64,000 nucleotides of DNA from contig NZ_NFLJ01000012.1 of the NCBI RefSeq assembly GCF_002160865.1, forward strand, positions 1 to 64,000. The letters run 5' to 3'. This document shows positions 51,513-59,049 of this stretch, piece after piece (within the stretch, counting starts at the first letter, position 1; every line of letters begins with the position of its first letter). Source of the stretch: Massiliimicrobium timonense (GTDB lineage Bacteria; Bacillota_I; Bacilli_A; Erysipelotrichales; Coprobacillaceae). The notes beneath the pieces are model-generated. The model was not told the origin of the DNA, ran no database searches, and saw nothing but the letters and a program-made list of their open reading frames with translations. The translations under genes and the position numbers were made by a program.

Positions 51513-53531
51513 ATGAAATCATTCTTTTATCCTCGTCTGGCATTCACAAATTTAAAAAAGAATGCAAAACTTTATTTCCCGTATTTATTAACAAGTTCTT
51601 TTACTGTCATGATGTTTTATTTAATTAATTATCTTTCATCTCATGATGGGATTGATCAGATGTCTACAGGTTCAAGAACAATGCAGGTGATTTTAAATTT
51701 AGGAAAGATTGTCATTATTATATTTTCTGTGATTTTTCTCTTTTATATGAATAGTTTTTTAATGAAACGTCGTAAAAAAGAGATTGCTTTATATAATATC
51801 TTAGGATTAGAAAAGAAACATATTATGATTATGATGTTTTATGAAACATTTTTTACTACATTTGTTTCTTTGCTTGTAGGATTTCTTTTTGGGATTATAT
51901 TTAGTCAACTGGTTTCTTTATTGTTGATACGTTTAATGGGTATAACAACATTATTGACTTTTCATATTTCATGGTCATCATTATTGATAACAGTGATTAT
52001 ATTTTTACCAATTTATTTTATGACTTATTTAATTCATGTGATTCAAATTCAATTAGCAAACCCTATTGAATTATTAAGAGGATCACAAAGTGGAGAAAAA
52101 GAACCAAAAACAAAATGGTTAATGACTCTTGTTGGTATTTTGTCTTTAGGTATTGGCTATTATATTGCTGTGACTATAGATGATCCTTTGACAGCTGTAT
52201 ATTTATTCTTTATCGCAGTTATATTGGTTATTATTGGAACATATTGTTTGTTTACAGCAGGGTCTATTACAATTTTAAAATTCTTAAAAAAGAATAAACA
52301 TTTTTATTATCAGACAAAGCATTTTACTTCTGTTTCACAATTGATTTATCGTATGAAACAAAATGCTGTTGGACTAGCCAGTATATGTATTTTATGTACA
52401 TGTATTTTAGTCATGTTATCGAGTACAGTGTCACTATATTTTGGAATAGAAGATACAATCTCATCTTATCAACAAGATAGTTATCAGTTAAAAGTCTATG
52501 GTTATGAAGATGGGACATTACCAACAGAAAAACAGTTTCAGACATTTTATGCGGATATACAAGATCAGTTAAAAAGAAATGGTATAGGAATTGACAGTTT
52601 TATTCACTTACAAAGATATAGTGTATCAGTTCGTTTCAAAGATAATCAGCATATCATGATGGATAGAGAATCAGGCAATTTTACAGTAGGTTACTTAATT
52701 GGTGTGACGGAAGATGAATATAATCGAGCTTATCATCAAGATGTTCATTTGCAAGATGATGAAGTTCTTGTAACAAGTAATTTCTTTGAATTTGGTAAGA
52801 CTTTTGATATTGATAATACAAAATATCAAATCAAAGATGTTATTCATCAGCCATATTTATTACCTAATGAAAATTCAACTGCTGAAAAAAATATTATTGT
52901 TATTATGAAAGATGAAGCAGCAATTCAAAAGATGATGTCATCATTCTTTGGTGATGAAATCCAACCTACAGAAAATCTTTCAATTAAGTATAGTAACCAA
53001 TCTCAGGAAAAAGAAGCAGAAGATATTTTGGAAAGATGTTTAGAGAAATTTACGATCAGTGCCAATGCTTCTGGACAGGAACATGGTGAAATCTCTTTCT
53101 ATTATTCATCACAGTATACGGTTCGTTTAATGTTGATGGAATTATATGGTAGTTTATTCTTTTTAGGAATATTCTTAGGCATCTTATTTTTAATGGCTAC
53201 AATATTAATTATGTATTATAAACAATTATCTGAAGGATATGAAGATCAAAAACGTTTTGAAATCATGCAAAAAGTTGGAATGAGTACAAAAGAAGTCAAA
53301 CAGACGATTCGTTCACAAGTTTTAATTTTCTTCTTTTTACCACTCATTGTTTCTGTTATTCATATGGCATTTGCCTTCAATATGATTACAATGATGTTTA
53401 GCTTCCTTGTCACATCTGGTATTCAAATCTTTGTTATATGCACTGTTATTTCTGTAGTGACTGTAGCAATCATTTATGCTATTGTCTATGCAATTACTTC
53501 AAGAACGTATTATCGTATTGTGAAATATTAA
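51513..53531 (+). CDS. bceB: BceB-type ABC transporter permease
   Basis: A 672-residue permease with about ten helices and a large extracellular domain (about residues 310-540) between helices 7 and 8, as in BceB. FtsX-like motifs: MKRRKKEIALYNILGLEKKHI after helix 2 and FEIMQKVGMSTKEVKQTI before the last helices. The extracellular domain determines drug specificity and interaction with BceS. ATG 51513 follows CAGGAGGG, one base after the bceA stop. It ends in the hairpin that also forms the 3' end of the first small RNA copy. Confidence 0.92.
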   Translation: MKSFFYPRLAFTNLKKNAKLYFPYLLTSSFTVMMFYLINYLSSHDGIDQMSTGSRTMQVILNLGKIVIIIFSVIFLFYMNSFLMKRRKKEIALYNILGLEKKHIMIMMFYETFFTTFVSLLVGFLFGIIFSQLVSLLLIRLMGITTLLTFHISWSSLLITVIIFLPIYFMTYLIHVIQIQLANPIELLRGSQSGEKEPKTKWLMTLVGILSLGIGYYIAVTIDDPLTAVYLFFIAVILVIIGTYCLFTAGSITILKFLKKNKHFYYQTKHFTSVSQLIYRMKQNAVGLASICILCTCILVMLSSTVSLYFGIEDTISSYQQDSYQLKVYGYEDGTLPTEKQFQTFYADIQDQLKRNGIGIDSFIHLQRYSVSVRFKDNQHIMMDRESGNFTVGYLIGVTEDEYNRAYHQDVHLQDDEVLVTSNFFEFGKTFDIDNTKYQIKDVIHQPYLLPNENSTAEKNIIVIMKDEAAIQKMMSSFFGDEIQPTENLSIKYSNQSQEKEAEDILERCLEKFTISANASGQEHGEISFYYSSQYTVRLMLMELYGSLFFLGIFLGILFLMATILIMYYKQLSEGYEDQKRFEIMQKVGMSTKEVKQTIRSQVLIFFFLPLIVSVIHMAFAFNMITMMFSFLVTSGIQIFVICTVISVVTVAIIYAIVYAITSRTYYRIVKY

Positions 53532-53593
53532 AGAGAACTGTTGCCCCAGTTCTCTTTCTCATTTGAGTATTTTTACTTACTCAGATACTTCTC
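53530..53593 (-). ncRNA. Small antisense-type RNA, copy A
   Basis: Predicted minus-strand transcript of about 64 bases. Promoter: extended -10 TGGTATACT (-10 hexamer at 53600-53605) and TTTACA (53621-53626), spacer 15. Inside: stem GAGTA/TACTC, then terminator stem AAAGAGAACTG/CAGTTCTCTTT (53530-53557), which is also the bceB terminator. It is about 90 percent identical to copy B and complementary to 53806-53840 (28 Watson-Crick, 4 G-U of 34, one bulge, counted by eye). Confidence 0.55.
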
Positions 53594-53645
53594 GTTTATA
53601 GTATACCACAAAAAAAGTAATGTAAATTGAAAAGATATTAAAAAT
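53531..53645. repeat. Direct repeat, copy A (partner 53924-54039)
   Basis: About 115 bases comprising small-RNA gene and promoter recur 393 bases downstream with only scattered changes; the main ones are in the terminator loop (TGCCCC against GGCCAA) and near 53570 and 53592. The copies flank the plus-strand peptide transcript. Confidence 0.85.
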
Positions 53646-53669
53646 GAGCAAAATAATAAAAACAAAAAT

Positions 53670-53707
53670 CTGACTGGATAAAGATACTTTATTCAGTATA
53701 TTTTTTT
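53670..53707 (+). terminator. Terminator-like hairpin upstream of the peptide transcript
   Basis: CTGA...ATAAAG (53670-53683) pairs with CTTTATTCAG (53687-53696), then TATATTTTTTT. It contains AGATACTTTATTCAG, a shortened form of the target sequence at 53824-53845. Confidence 0.5.
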
Positions 53708-53716
53708 GTCGAATCA

Positions 53717-53725
53717 TGATAAAAT
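53717..53725 (+). promoter_or_regulatory. Extended -10 promoter of the peptide transcript
   Basis: TGATAAAAT. The RNA would start near 53732 and open with GGCCC...GGGC, a small hairpin just before the ribosome-binding site. No convincing -35. Confidence 0.45.
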
Positions 53726-53756
53726 AAAAAGGCCCTCAATGGGCGGAGGTGAAATC

Positions 53757-53894
53757 ATGCCTCAGTTTTATAGCACCGATAGCTTTAACATGGGAGAACG
53801 TGGCCGAGTATTTTTATTTATTCAAGATACTTTTTATGTATTCAGAAGTTTTAACATTAATTGTTATACTTTTGATAATCAAAGAATTACGTAA
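53757..53894 (+). CDS. 45-codon frame of the peptide transcript (leader or toxin)
   Basis: ATG 53757 stands seven bases behind GGCGGAGG, the best ribosome-binding site in the region. The peptide (MPQFYSTDSFNMGERGRVFL then aromatic FIQDTFYVF and polar tail) is not a convincing membrane peptide. Translation would pass over the overlapping hydrophobic frame below, as the Mok leader does in hok/mok. The context GGGCGGAGGTGAAA recalls 'holin-like' type I toxin genes. Frame and product need experiment. Confidence 0.4.
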   Translation: MPQFYSTDSFNMGERGRVFLFIQDTFYVFRSFNINCYTFDNQRIT

Positions 53895-53898
53895 GTAA
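53800..53898 (+). CDS. Overlapping hydrophobic peptide frame (candidate type I toxin)
   Basis: In another frame GTG 53800 (GGGAGAAC before it) opens 32 codons: AEYFYLFKILFMYSEVLTLI then VILLIIKELRK. An internal ATG 53836 would give a 20-residue single-span peptide with a basic tail, the usual form of membrane-active type I toxins. The frame is open back to GTG 53749. Both starts lie in or beside the segment complementary to the small RNAs, so pairing would block translation. Confidence 0.4.
   Translation: MAEYFYLFKILFMYSEVLTLIVILLIIKELRK
53806..53845 (+). promoter_or_regulatory. Target segment for the two small RNAs
   Basis: GAGTATTTTTAT and AGATACTTTT are shared exactly with copy B (53958-53984); the other differences are mostly T for C, which keep pairing as G-U. 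Against copy B RNA: about 30 Watson-Crick and 3 G-U pairs of 34, one bulge. Confidence 0.6.
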
Positions 53899-53918
53899 TA
53901 GATAAAAAGAAAGGTCAC

Positions 53919-53986
53919 GAAAAAAGAGAACTGGGCCAACAGTTCTCTTTCTCATTTGAGTATTTTTATCTACTCAGATACTTTTC
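53919..53986 (-). ncRNA. Small antisense-type RNA, copy B
   Basis: Predicted minus-strand transcript of about 68 bases. Extended -10 TGGTATACT (hexamer 53993-53998), TTTACA (54015-54020), spacer 16. It carries stem GAGTA/TACTC, then AAAGAGAACTG-loop-CAGTTCTCTTT (53923-53950) and six T. The same hairpin read on the plus strand ends the peptide transcript, so the two RNAs overlap tail to tail. The loop contains self-complementary GGCC. Confidence 0.6.
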
Positions 53987-54039
53987 ATCTATAGTATACC
54001 ACAAAAAAAAGTAATGTAAATTGAAAAGATGTTAAAATG
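53924..54039. repeat. Direct repeat, copy B (partner 53531-53645)
   Basis: Second copy of the small-RNA module. Beyond it, 54040-54175 is AT-rich sequence without a gene, ending in ACGCT/AGCGT (54166-54182), a possible terminator for the DUF2200 operon. Confidence 0.85.
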
Positions 54040-54175
54040 TTAATAACTTTTTAAATCACATCTTATTTTTTTGACCATCTTATAACATTTAAGAATCAAA
54101 TATAAATGAAGTTTTCCATTAGTTCATCATGTCCATCTTCTAATCAATTCTTATCATAGTAAGATAACGCTCTTT

Positions 54176-54520
54176 TTAGCGTAAAATTTTATCTAAACTC
54201 TTTCCTCTAGCAAGTTCATCAATGAGTTTATCAAGAAAACGTATATTTTGCATAAGAGGGTCTTCAATCATCTCCAGCTTAACACCACAGATACTGCCTT
54301 TAATTAAAAATCTGCGTTCATTTAAAGCTGGAGCATTTTCAAAGAACTGTTGATAATTGATATCTGTTTCTAACATATGGTGAATGTTATCAAAAGTATA
54401 ACCCGTTAACCACTGAATCACTGTATCTACTTCTTCTTGCGTACGTCCTTTTTTCAAGGCTTTTTGAAGAAGTAGAGGATAAATCTTTGAATAGGGCATT
54501 TGAAAGACTTTTTGACTCAT
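54176..54520 (-). CDS. DUF2200 family protein
   Basis: A 114-residue protein of the DUF2200 family: it begins KVFQMPYSKIYPLLLQKALK and continues TQEEVDTVIQWLTGYT, IKGSICGVKLEMIEDPLMQN, all typical. Function unknown in general. It is the last gene of the hom-lysC-asd operon; its ATG overlaps the asd stop by one base, so a link to that pathway or simple cotranscription is possible. Confidence 0.85.
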   Translation of the reverse strand: MSQKVFQMPYSKIYPLLLQKALKKGRTQEEVDTVIQWLTGYTFDNIHHMLETDINYQQFFENAPALNERRFLIKGSICGVKLEMIEDPLMQNIRFLDKLIDELARGKSLDKILR

Positions 54521-55554
54521 TATAACAAGTCCATTTCAATCATTTTTAATCCAATATCAATAGAGTTGTAAGCAGCACCTTTCATTAATTGATCAGCAAC
54601 AATCCATAAACTTAAAGCATGATCATTATCTAAATCTTTTCTTACACGTCCGACATGGACAAGTTCATCACCAATAAATAAAGTTGCCATTGGATAAATC
54701 TGATTTTCAATATCATCATAGAGTTCAACACCATGAGAATTTGATAATAATTCAAAGACTTTATCTATATCAATAGGTTTTTTCGTTTCAATATAAACAG
54801 ATTCACTATGACCTCTAAGTACAGGAACACGAACACAAGTCGCATTGACTTTAATATCTTTATTAAAGATTTTCTTTGTTTCATTGACCATTTTCATTTC
54901 TTCTTTTGTGAAATGATTGTCTAAATCAAATTTATCAACTTGTGGAATACAGTTGAAGGCAATTGGATAATGTTTTTTATCAGAAGCACAAGGCAAAGTT
55001 TTGGCTACTGGTTCTTTACCATCTAGCACTTCCTGTGATTGACGATATAATTCTTCCATACCAGCAACACCAGCCCCTGAAACAGCCTGATAAGTAGAAA
55101 CAATAATTCTTTCAATATCAAAATACTCATTTAAACGGTTTAATGCACTGACCATTTGAATTGTTGTACAGTTTGGATTAGCAATAATTCCTTTATGTTC
55201 CTTTAAAGCATAAGCATTGACTTCTGGAACAACTAATGGAACATCAGGATCCATTCTAAAATGTGATGTATTATCAATATTGATACATCCGGCCTTTACA
55301 GCATAAGGCATATACTTTTCTGAAATACTTCCTCCAGCACTCCAGAAAGCCACTTCAATACCTTCAAAAGAATTTTCAGTTAATTCTTCCACAACAAATT
55401 CATGTCCTTCATATTCAATGACTTTTCCTGCGCTTCTCGCAGAAGCTAATAATTTTAAACTTTCAAAAGGGAAGTGAAACTGAAAAATACATCTCAACAT
55501 TTCTCTCCCAACGGCACCAGTAGCACCTACAATTGCAACTTTATATTTCTTCAT
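54520..55554 (-). CDS. asd: Aspartate-semialdehyde dehydrogenase
   Basis: A 344-residue enzyme that reduces aspartyl phosphate to aspartate semialdehyde with NADPH. Nucleotide motif GATGAVGREML (residues 10-20), catalytic Cys129 in ANPNCTT, AVSGAG and RGHSESVYIE are present. Standard length. It works on the product of the aspartokinase encoded just upstream and feeds lysine, threonine and methionine synthesis. Confidence 0.96.
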   Translation of the reverse strand: MKKYKVAIVGATGAVGREMLRCIFQFHFPFESLKLLASARSAGKVIEYEGHEFVVEELTENSFEGIEVAFWSAGGSISEKYMPYAVKAGCINIDNTSHFRMDPDVPLVVPEVNAYALKEHKGIIANPNCTTIQMVSALNRLNEYFDIERIIVSTYQAVSGAGVAGMEELYRQSQEVLDGKEPVAKTLPCASDKKHYPIAFNCIPQVDKFDLDNHFTKEEMKMVNETKKIFNKDIKVNATCVRVPVLRGHSESVYIETKKPIDIDKVFELLSNSHGVELYDDIENQIYPMATLFIGDELVHVGRVRKDLDNDHALSLWIVADQLMKGAAYNSIDIGLKMIEMDLL

Positions 55555-55567
55555 TTTGATAATCCTC

Positions 55568-56797
55568 CTAACCTAAGAATGCTTCATGTAATAAAACTTG
55601 AGCTTTTTTGACATCATCTCGATCAATATAACAAGATATATTAATTTCACTACAAGATGTCATTTCGACATTAATATCATGACTCATCAATGTATTATAA
55701 ACTTTCTGGAACATGCCTTTATTATTTTTGATACCTACACCAATCACAGCGACTTTTCCAATATTTCCTCTGACAATTGTTTTCTTTGCCTGTAAAGTAT
55801 CTTTTAAATCATTAATGACTTCAACGACAGCAGGAACATCCTTATCATTAATAATTAAAGAAATATCCATTCTTCCACCACCAACTAAAGCCTGATTAAA
55901 GACATTGACGTTAACATTGGCATCAGAAATTTTTTCAAAAAGTTCACCAGCACCATTGATTTTGGCATCTACACCTACAAGAGTAATACGGGCTTCATTT
56001 TGTGAACCTGTAATACCTGATATAATAAATTGATTTAAATGATCTTTCATAATTTTTTCATCTCCTAATACATATGTTCCCTGACTTTCATCGAATGAAC
56101 TTCTGGCATGAATCACAATATCATGTTTAGCAGCCAGTTGTACACAACGATGATTTAAAACTTTTGCTCCATTGTTGGAAAGTTCCAGCATTTCGGCATA
56201 GCTGATATAGTTCAGTTTCTTCGCATCGGGAACAATACGGGGATCCGCTGTATAAATTCCATTGACATCACTATATATTTCTACTTCATTGGCATCAATG
56301 GCGACACCAATAGCGACGGCAGACAAGTCACTACCTCCACGTCCTAGAGTCGTAATCTTACCATTTTGAGAATATCCCTGAAATCCGGGACATATGACAA
56401 TATCAGCATTTTTCAGTTTATCTAATATATGTTTTCCTTCAACCGTTGTAATGGTAGCATTTTGATGATGAGAATCTGTCAAAATACCAAGTTCAGCATT
56501 TGTGACAGTTTCTACAGTATAGCCTTTTTTAGCCAGTTCACTTTTAACAACGAGTGTAGAAATTGTTTCACCAATACTTGTTAAACGATCAATTTCTTCA
56601 TCTGTCAATTGATCCGTATGCACAATGGATAAAAGGGTATCTGTCGCATAAGGGTCATCATAACGCCCCATCGCACTGACGACAGCGACCACTTTATTTC
56701 CTTTATCATGTTCACGAATAATATTTTTATACATATGTTCACGTGTTTCAATACTACGTGTTGAGGTTCCACCAAATTTTTGAACAATTATCTTCAT
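55568..56797 (-). CDS. lysC: Aspartate kinase
   Basis: A 409-residue aspartokinase. Catalytic domain starts KFGGTSTRS, with GRGGSDLSAVAIG and YSDVNGIYTADPR; two C-terminal ACT domains (ISGITGSQNEARITLVGV and AVIGVGIKNNKGMFQKVYNT) bind the feedback amino acid. Which end product inhibits cannot be read from the sequence. Six bases separate it from hom upstream. Confidence 0.96.
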   Translation of the reverse strand: MKIIVQKFGGTSTRSIETREHMYKNIIREHDKGNKVVAVVSAMGRYDDPYATDTLLSIVHTDQLTDEEIDRLTSIGETISTLVVKSELAKKGYTVETVTNAELGILTDSHHQNATITTVEGKHILDKLKNADIVICPGFQGYSQNGKITTLGRGGSDLSAVAIGVAIDANEVEIYSDVNGIYTADPRIVPDAKKLNYISYAEMLELSNNGAKVLNHRCVQLAAKHDIVIHARSSFDESQGTYVLGDEKIMKDHLNQFIISGITGSQNEARITLVGVDAKINGAGELFEKISDANVNVNVFNQALVGGGRMDISLIINDKDVPAVVEVINDLKDTLQAKKTIVRGNIGKVAVIGVGIKNNKGMFQKVYNTLMSHDINVEMTSCSEINISCYIDRDDVKKAQVLLHEAFLG

Positions 56798-56803
56798 GTT
56801 ATA

Positions 56804-57958
56804 TTAACCCCTTACCTTCAATAAATTATAAGATTCATTTTGAAGTTGATGTTTTAAATCATTCAGTTCAATAGGATTTGTAATATAGATATGATCATGA
56901 TCTTGAGAGTAATACATCTCATAATCAATATCTAATGGATGATCACATCTGATATAATATTTAGAATATGTAATTGGAAAAATATCTTCAACATATTGAT
57001 ATTGGTGCTGCCACATTGTTGGCTGATGTGTTTTCATAATATCGCTGACAACGGCACTGGCTGTGACATAACGTCCTGCACCTTTTCCATAAAAAATAAC
57101 ATTTTCTAAATAATTACAAGTGATTTCTACTACATTATATGCTTGATTGACATTAGCAACCATGTCTTTTATACCAATTAATGTTGGAGAAACATCAATA
57201 CCATAACCATTTTCTAATTTTTTAGCTTGAGCAATTAATTTGATACGATATCCTAATTTTTTAGCATAATCAATATCTTTCTTTGTTACACCACGAATAC
57301 CTGTACATTGAATCTTATGGAAATCAAAGAAAATTTCAAAAGCATTCATCGCCAGAATACAAATCTTATGAGCAGCATCCTTGCCATCTAAATCTAAACT
57401 GGCATCTGCTTCTACATATCCTAATCCATCAGCAATCGTTAAGGCTTCTTCAAAATCCAAATTATCTGTTTCCATTAACGTTAATATAAAATTTGTTGTT
57501 CCATTTAAAATACCTTCAATTTTTTCAATTTCATTAGCCACTAAATCTTCTTTGGCTGGAACAACAACGGGAATTCCACCACCTACAGCAGCTTCATAAT
57601 AAATTTTTGATTGATATTTCATAGCCATTTCAAAGATTTCCTGTCCGTCATGAGCAATCAAAGCTTTATTAGCGGTCACCACATTCTTTCCTTTTTTTAA
57701 GGCTTCTAAAATAATTGTTTTCGCAATTGTTGTGCCACCGATTAATTCTACCACAACATCCACTTCATCATCATTTAAAACATCATGAAAATCTTGGGTA
57801 TAGATGATACCATCTGGTAAAGTAACTTCATTTAAAGCACAACCATATTTAACGACAACTTCTTCTTGAATTAACTTTTCTAGTCTTTCCTTTTGTTGTG
57901 TTAAAATATCTACAACACCAAATCCAACTGTTCCTAAGCCAATGACACCTATTTTCAT
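56804..57958 (-). CDS. hom: Homoserine dehydrogenase with shortened regulatory tail
   Basis: A 384-residue NAD(P)H enzyme that makes homoserine. GLGTVGFGV at the N-terminus, VTANKALIAHDG, EAAVGGGIPVV, LNGTTNFILT, EADASLDLDGKDAAHK and YGKGAGRYVTASAVVSD are all intact. Typical Bacillota enzymes have about 430 residues with an ACT domain; here only about 55 residues follow the catalytic core, so threonine feedback may be lost or altered. First gene of the operon behind a leader with a terminator. Confidence 0.95.
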   Translation of the reverse strand: MKIGVIGLGTVGFGVVDILTQQKERLEKLIQEEVVVKYGCALNEVTLPDGIIYTQDFHDVLNDDEVDVVVELIGGTTIAKTIILEALKKGKNVVTANKALIAHDGQEIFEMAMKYQSKIYYEAAVGGGIPVVVPAKEDLVANEIEKIEGILNGTTNFILTLMETDNLDFEEALTIADGLGYVEADASLDLDGKDAAHKICILAMNAFEIFFDFHKIQCTGIRGVTKKDIDYAKKLGYRIKLIAQAKKLENGYGIDVSPTLIGIKDMVANVNQAYNVVEITCNYLENVIFYGKGAGRYVTASAVVSDIMKTHQPTMWQHQYQYVEDIFPITYSKYYIRCDHPLDIDYEMYYSQDHDHIYITNPIELNDLKHQLQNESYNLLKVRG

Positions 57959-57975
57959 ACGATACCCCTCTCTAA

Positions 57976-58001
57976 AGAAAAAATCTCATTCATCATGAGA
58001 T
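57976..58001 (-). terminator. Terminator in the hom leader (candidate attenuator)
   Basis: Minus strand: ATCTCAT (58001-57995), loop, ATGAGAT (57989-57983), then T residues, only about 20 bases before the hom start. A second hairpin AAGACAT-CTTC-ATGTCTT (58044-58061) lies upstream in the same leader. No T-box or lysine-riboswitch consensus is visible. Confidence 0.65.
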
Positions 58002-58079
58002 ATAGTTTTAAAAATCACCAAACATCCCCATATGATCTATAATTAAGACATGAAGATGTCTTTTTTTATTATTGCATTG

Positions 58080-58108
58080 ATAATATCATTTTTGTATATG
58101 TTTGTCAA
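58080..58108 (-). promoter_or_regulatory. Promoter of hom-lysC-asd
   Basis: TTGACA (58103-58108), 17-bp spacer, TATTAT (58080-58085) on the minus strand, about 120 bases before the hom start. Confidence 0.85.
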
Positions 58109-58171
58109 TTTATGAATAAATAATTTTGAAATAAGCGAAATAATATATTTTCTATTTCTTAAAAATAAAAA

Positions 58172-58921
58172 TTATTTCTCAATATCAAAAATACACTGAG
58201 CTAATGATGAAACCACTTTTTGAGCATGATTTTTGACTTCTTTTGGCGCATAATCAAAAGTATAACTATGCTTTATAACATCTAACATCGGTAAGTCATT
58301 ATAATTATCACCAATACCATAAATATTATCAATGGATAATTGAAAATAATCTTGAATGATTTTAATACCATGTCCTTTAGAACATCCTTTCATGGCTAAA
58401 TCTATATGTTGATTATTTTGATAGGCTTCAATCTGTTCACCATATTGATTGAGTATTTTTTGAGTCATTATTTGTGCCATATCTATTTCATTTTCCTGAT
58501 AATGAAAAGAAAATGCCTGTACATAGGGATAAGGAAATTCATCAAAAGAATGAATTTCATGATCAAAAATAAAATCATCAAATTTTGAATTAAGATGATA
58601 TGTGACATCATTATAAACAAGAGTTATGTTTTGTTTTTCTGTTAGTTCATAAATATCTTTCACTAATGATATAGGAATTTGACTCTCCAGAATAGGTTGA
58701 AAATCTTTGTTTAAAATCAAACCACCACTTAGTAAAATATAAAAATCATATTCAATACTATAAGGTTTTGAAGGACGTAAAATACCACTCAAACTTCTTC
58801 CAGTACATACACCAAAGAGATGTCCTTTCTTTTGAAATGATTGAATGGCTTCTACATCTTTTTTATTCATATGGTCTTGAAACCATAATGTATTATCAAA
58901 ATCACTCGCTAATAAATTCAT
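58172..58921 (-). CDS. Cof-type HAD hydrolase
   Basis: A 249-residue HAD phosphatase with a C2-type cap. Motif I DFDNT (residues 7-11), motif II TGRS, motif III Lys within CSKGHGI and motif IV GIGDNYNDLPML are present. Family members dephosphorylate sugar phosphates or flavin nucleotides; substrate unknown. GGGGTGAAAAT precedes ATG. Confidence 0.9.
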   Translation of the reverse strand: MNLLASDFDNTLWFQDHMNKKDVEAIQSFQKKGHLFGVCTGRSLSGILRPSKPYSIEYDFYILLSGGLILNKDFQPILESQIPISLVKDIYELTEKQNITLVYNDVTYHLNSKFDDFIFDHEIHSFDEFPYPYVQAFSFHYQENEIDMAQIMTQKILNQYGEQIEAYQNNQHIDLAMKGCSKGHGIKIIQDYFQLSIDNIYGIGDNYNDLPMLDVIKHSYTFDYAPKEVKNHAQKVVSSLAQCIFDIEK

Positions 58922-58939
58922 ATTTTCACCCCAAGTTTT

Positions 58940-58968
58940 ATTATAGGGGAAATGATAAAGAAATACAA
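58940..58968 (-). promoter_or_regulatory. Promoter of the HAD gene
   Basis: TTGTAT (58963-58968), 17-bp spacer, TATAAT (58940-58945) on the minus strand. Confidence 0.75.
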
Positions 58969-58999
58969 AGAGATTATCTTAAGTTTTGATAAAAAAGAC

Positions 59000-59030
59000 T
59001 TGCTTATGACGTTACGTCATCAATTATAAT
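59000..59030 (+). promoter_or_regulatory. MerR-type promoter with palindromic operator in a 19-bp spacer
   Basis: -35 TTGCTT (59000-59005) and -10 TATAAT (59025-59030) are 19 bp apart. The spacer holds the perfect palindrome ATGACGT-T-ACGTCAT (59006-59020). Over-long spacer plus dyad is the classic target that MerR-family activators untwist. Confidence 0.85.
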
Positions 59031-59049
59031 AAAAACAGGAGGGATGGAA

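Noticed and set aside
53706-53756. Start of the peptide frame at the upstream ATG 53706-53758 region giving 62 residues
   Set aside because: The upstream ATG precedes the predicted transcription start and has no ribosome-binding site; ATG 53757 has GGCGGAGG at ideal distance.
58040-58070. Plus-strand terminator AAGACAT-GAAG-ATGTCTT with T run
   Set aside because: No plus-strand gene lies upstream of it; it is the mirror image of the hom leader hairpin. Kept only as part of that leader.
57960-58110. T-box or lysine riboswitch before hom
   Set aside because: The leader is only about 120 bases and lacks the T-box sequence and the multi-helix lysine aptamer pattern.
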